This document shows, piece by piece, positions 5,062 through 7,647 of a stretch of 7,647 nucleotides of DNA. The DNA is taken from the NCBI GenBank assembly GCA_002344825.1, contig DDUN01000008.1:1-7647 (forward strand). The letters are read 5' to 3'. Every line of letters begins with the position of its first letter. Positions within the stretch are counted from its first letter, which is position 1. The notes under the pieces are model-generated. The model worked only from the letters and a program-made list of their open reading frames with translations, did no database searches and was not told the origin of the DNA. The translations under genes and the position numbers were made by a program. The DNA is from Candidatus Multiplicimicrobium inquinatum (GTDB lineage Bacteria > Omnitrophota > Omnitrophia > Omnitrophales > Aquincolibacteriaceae).

Positions 5062-7647
5062 CTACCCTTCCACTTCAACGGAATAACTTTTTTTCTCAAA
5101 GCGAGAAAAAATTTCGTACGCGCAGGGAACCACAAACAGGGTCAGCAAAGTTGAAATCGTCACGCCCCCCACAATCGCGGTCGCCATCGGCACAATCGTT
5201 TCTGAGCCGGCACCCGTGGATAAAGCTTCGGGAATTGCCGCGGCAACCGTTGCGGTCGAAGTCATCAAAATTGGCCGGAGACGAATCGGGCAAGCCTCAA
5301 GCAAGGCTTCACGCACAGACTTGCCTCCCCGGCGCTGCGCGTTCGTAAAATCAACCAATAAAATAGAATTCTTCTTCACAATTCCCATCAAAAGCACGAG
5401 CCCGATCATGCTGTAAAGATTCAAGGTGTTGCCGCTGAAATAAAGCGCGGCATAAGCCCCGGTCAAACTAAACGGCAACGCGAGCAAAACGGTCAGCGGA
5501 TGGATAAAACTATTAAATTGCGTCGCCAAAACCATATATGCGACAAAAACGCCGAGCACTAAAGCAAAAATAAGGCTGTCATTCGATTCTTTAAAAGCTT
5601 GCGAACCGCCGGAAAAAACTAAATGATAGTCTTTCGGTAAAATTTCTTTGGCAAATTCATTAACCTTGGCTAATGCTTCCTGCTGAGAATGCCCTTGTGC
5701 GGGATTGGCGTAAACACTGACCGCGCGGTCGCGATTTTTACGCGTAATGGAAAAAAGCGTCGGCTTCACTTCCGAAGTAATCACCTGCGAGAGCTGAACC
5801 GCTTCCCCCTGCTGATTGCGTACCCAAATATTTTCAATATCTTTCACCTCTGTGCGATCCGCTTCCGCCAGACGAACCCGAATATCATAACGTTTTGCGT
5901 TATTGGTAAACTTGCCGATACGCACGCCGCCCATCGTCGCGTTAATCGTATTGGCAATGGAAAGAACACTCACGCCATGTGCCGCGGCTTTTTCACGGTC
6001 GGGGTAAATTTTGAGCTCGGGCATTCCTAATTGATAATCTGTATCAATATCCGTCATCATTCCGGATTCTTTCATTTTCTCCATCATTTTTTTGCCGACT
6101 TCACCCAAAGTGTCCCAGCTGGGGCCGCGAATGGTAAACTCAACCGGATAACCTCGTTGAGCCGTAAAGCCTGATTGCGACAAGTCCTGAACGCTCGCGC
6201 GCTCAACCCCGGGGACTTGATTGAGGCCTTTACGAACAATCTGCATGAAGTCTTTTTGCGTCATGCGCTTGCCGTTCACAAGCGGGCGTTCCTTTTTAGG
6301 CTTCATAGTAACAAAAACCTGACCCGTATTGGATTCTCCCCCGCGAAACCCGCCGATCGCGCAATAATAACCATGCAAAGCGGGTTGAGCGGTTAAAAAA
6401 GCTTCAACTTGCTTGAAAACTTCGTCGGTGTGATCAAGCGAAACACCCAAAGGCAACATCACGCGCGCCAAAAACCGGTTTTGATCCTGATGCGGAACAA
6501 ATTCTTTCTTTAGCAGGCTTTGAAAAATAAAAGAGGACGCAAAAATCAATACCGCCAAAATTAAAACTAAAAAACGATGCCGCAAACACCAACCTAAACT
6601 ACTCTTGTAGTTTTTGGCGAGACGGTGCATGCCGTTATCAACCCATTTCCCAAGGCGCGTGGAATGCCCTACTTCCAAAAACTGCGAACAACGCATCGGC
6701 GCGACGGTGAGCGCTTCCAAAAGCGACAAAGCCACCGCAGCAGAAATGGTTACGCCAAACTGAAAGAAAAACTTACCGATAATCCCTTCCATGAAAATCA
6801 CCGGAATAAAAATCGCTAAAATCGCAATAGTCGCGGCAAGCGCGGCAAAAGTAATTTCGCGCGCGCCGATCAAAGCGGCCTGCATGCGTGTTTTGCCAAG
6901 CTCTAAATAGCGAGAAATGTTTTCAAGCACCATGATCGCGTCATCCACAATAATGCCAACCACCAGCGCCAGCCCCAGCATCGTAAAGGTATTCAGCGTA
7001 AACCCGCACAAATAGATAATAAAAAAACCGCCGAGAATCGAAGTGGGAATCGCAAGTAAAACATTGAACGTAGCGCTCCAGGAACCTAAAAAGAAATAAC
7101 ACACCACCGCGGTAAAAAGACAAGAAAGCATTAAAACAACCGTGAGATGATGCACAGAATTTTTAATAAACTGGGTAGGGTCAAAAACCACCGAAAGCTT
7201 CATTCCTTCGGGCAAGCGCGGCTCAATTTCCTTGATGCGCGCTTTTACCGCGTCAGCGACAGCCACGGCATTGGATCCGCGCTGTTTGATAATACCGATC
7301 CCAACAGCACGCTTCCCCATCGTTCGCGAAATACGGCGTACATCGGCAAGACCATCTTCAACTTCTCCGACTTCACCGAGGCGTATCGGTTTCCAAACAG
7401 GCCCGCCGCGCACACGGTTCGGAATCAATATTTTTTCAAATTCTTCGGGTGTGGCCGCTTCACCGTAAATGCGCAAATTGATTTCTTGCGGGCCCGAATT
7501 CATGTAACCCGCTGGCAAATCCGCGTGCTGACTGCTGATCGTGTTTAAAATATCTTCCACGGTTAATTCTTGCGCTTGCATTTTTTTGGCATCAAGCCAA
7601 ACGCGTAAATTGGGGTCCACAAAACCGCCGAAGCGGATATCGCCCAC
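5062..7647 (-). CDS. RND multidrug efflux permease, HAE1 (AcrB/MexB) type, N-terminus outside window
   Basis: The 862 codons here (861 residues plus stop) are the C-terminal part of an inner-membrane proton-driven drug exporter. Such pumps work as trimers with a periplasmic adaptor and a TolC-like channel. The first codon in the window is an internal GTG valine, as in the AcrB stretch beginning VGD, so it is not a start. The proton-relay residues are present: Asp235-Asp236 in GIIVDDAIMVLEN (TM4) and Lys759 in GIVKKNSILLVDF (TM10). Compared with AcrB D407/D408/K940, about 170 residues are missing, giving about 1030 in full. Membrane segments are visible at about 165-187, 191-214, 220-242, 262-283, 290-315, 356-376, 690-707, 716-736, 741-768, 788-810 and 818-843, with the second periplasmic loop at about 377-689. 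The VDDA form of TM4 favours HAE1 over heavy-metal CzcA-type pumps. Substrates cannot be read from the sequence. Adaptor and channel genes, if adjacent, lie beyond 7647. Confidence 0.93.
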   Translation of the reverse strand: MGDIRFGGFVDPNLRVWLDAKKMQAQELTVEDILNTISSQHADLPAGYMNSGPQEINLRIYGEAATPEEFEKILIPNRVRGGPVWKPIRLGEVGEVEDGLADVRRISRTMGKRAVGIGIIKQRGSNAVAVADAVKARIKEIEPRLPEGMKLSVVFDPTQFIKNSVHHLTVVLMLSCLFTAVVCYFFLGSWSATFNVLLAIPTSILGGFFIIYLCGFTLNTFTMLGLALVVGIIVDDAIMVLENISRYLELGKTRMQAALIGAREITFAALAATIAILAIFIPVIFMEGIIGKFFFQFGVTISAAVALSLLEALTVAPMRCSQFLEVGHSTRLGKWVDNGMHRLAKNYKSSLGWCLRHRFLVLILAVLIFASSFIFQSLLKKEFVPHQDQNRFLARVMLPLGVSLDHTDEVFKQVEAFLTAQPALHGYYCAIGGFRGGESNTGQVFVTMKPKKERPLVNGKRMTQKDFMQIVRKGLNQVPGVERASVQDLSQSGFTAQRGYPVEFTIRGPSWDTLGEVGKKMMEKMKESGMMTDIDTDYQLGMPELKIYPDREKAAAHGVSVLSIANTINATMGGVRIGKFTNNAKRYDIRVRLAEADRTEVKDIENIWVRNQQGEAVQLSQVITSEVKPTLFSITRKNRDRAVSVYANPAQGHSQQEALAKVNEFAKEILPKDYHLVFSGGSQAFKESNDSLIFALVLGVFVAYMVLATQFNSFIHPLTVLLALPFSLTGAYAALYFSGNTLNLYSMIGLVLLMGIVKKNSILLVDFTNAQRRGGKSVREALLEACPIRLRPILMTSTATVAAAIPEALSTGAGSETIVPMATAIVGGVTISTLLTLFVVPCAYEIFSRFEKKSYSVEVEG

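Noticed and set aside
7147..7548. Open frame of 133 codons on the plus strand opposite the RND gene
   Set aside because: It lies entirely antisense to a well-supported RND reading frame and shows no recognisable protein features. The same holds for other frames opposite rlmI, the porin and the peptidase.
7645..7647. GTG at the window edge as the start of the RND gene
   Set aside because: The sequence corresponds to an internal position of AcrB-type pumps, and about 170 residues including the first membrane segment are missing.
1..7647. CRISPR arrays, tRNA or rRNA genes, insertion sequences, phage or defence genes
   Set aside because: No regularly spaced repeats, cloverleaf-like or rRNA-like sequence, transposase or integrase motifs were seen on either strand.

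Overview
The window is a gene-dense stretch of a chromosome from a diderm (Gram-negative-type) bacterium. It carries an outer-membrane beta-barrel protein with a signal peptide, a lipobox lipoprotein and an RND efflux permease, all of which presuppose an outer membrane. Base composition looks intermediate in GC. The proteins do not point clearly to one well-known genus. An uncultivated diderm lineage (for example Omnitrophota-like) is a guess from general style only.

Layout, left to right. Positions 1-46 show nothing recognisable. Positions 47-171 fold as one long interrupted hairpin of about 45 base pairs whose right end touches the stop codon of the first gene. Then comes a metal-flavoured pair on the minus strand: an outer-membrane porin-like protein (170-1531) with an N-terminal coiled coil and a His/Glu-rich loop, and upstream of it a 98-residue two-helix membrane protein (1595-1891) with a dense HHH...HxH..CxxCH cluster. 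An intrinsic terminator sits between the two and lies directly in front of the porin ribosome binding site. Divergent to the small gene is rlmI (1946-3133, plus strand), a 23S rRNA m5C methyltransferase. Convergent with it, with overlapping stop codons, is an M29-type metallo-aminopeptidase-like gene (3130-4131, minus).

The right part is all on the minus strand. In transcription order it holds the C-terminal five sixths of an HAE1-type RND permease (entering from beyond 7647 and ending at 5062), an unrecognised lipoprotein (4482-4994), a four-helix DUF6804-like membrane protein (4167-4478, translationally coupled to the lipoprotein), and then the peptidase. The first three may share a transcript. 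The peptidase may have its own promoter.

Two translation-start styles coexist. The porin, the lipoprotein and the DUF6804-like gene have Shine-Dalgarno-like sequences. The small His/Cys protein, rlmI and the peptidase have none, but each has a TAnnnT -10-like hexamer only 5-7 bases before the ATG, which is the geometry of leaderless mRNAs.

I see no clear new defence or biosynthetic system. The best leads are the long hairpin element, the metal-ligand-rich porin/small-protein pair with a terminator in the porin leader, and the leaderless-start pattern. No gene-free stretch exceeds 300 bases.
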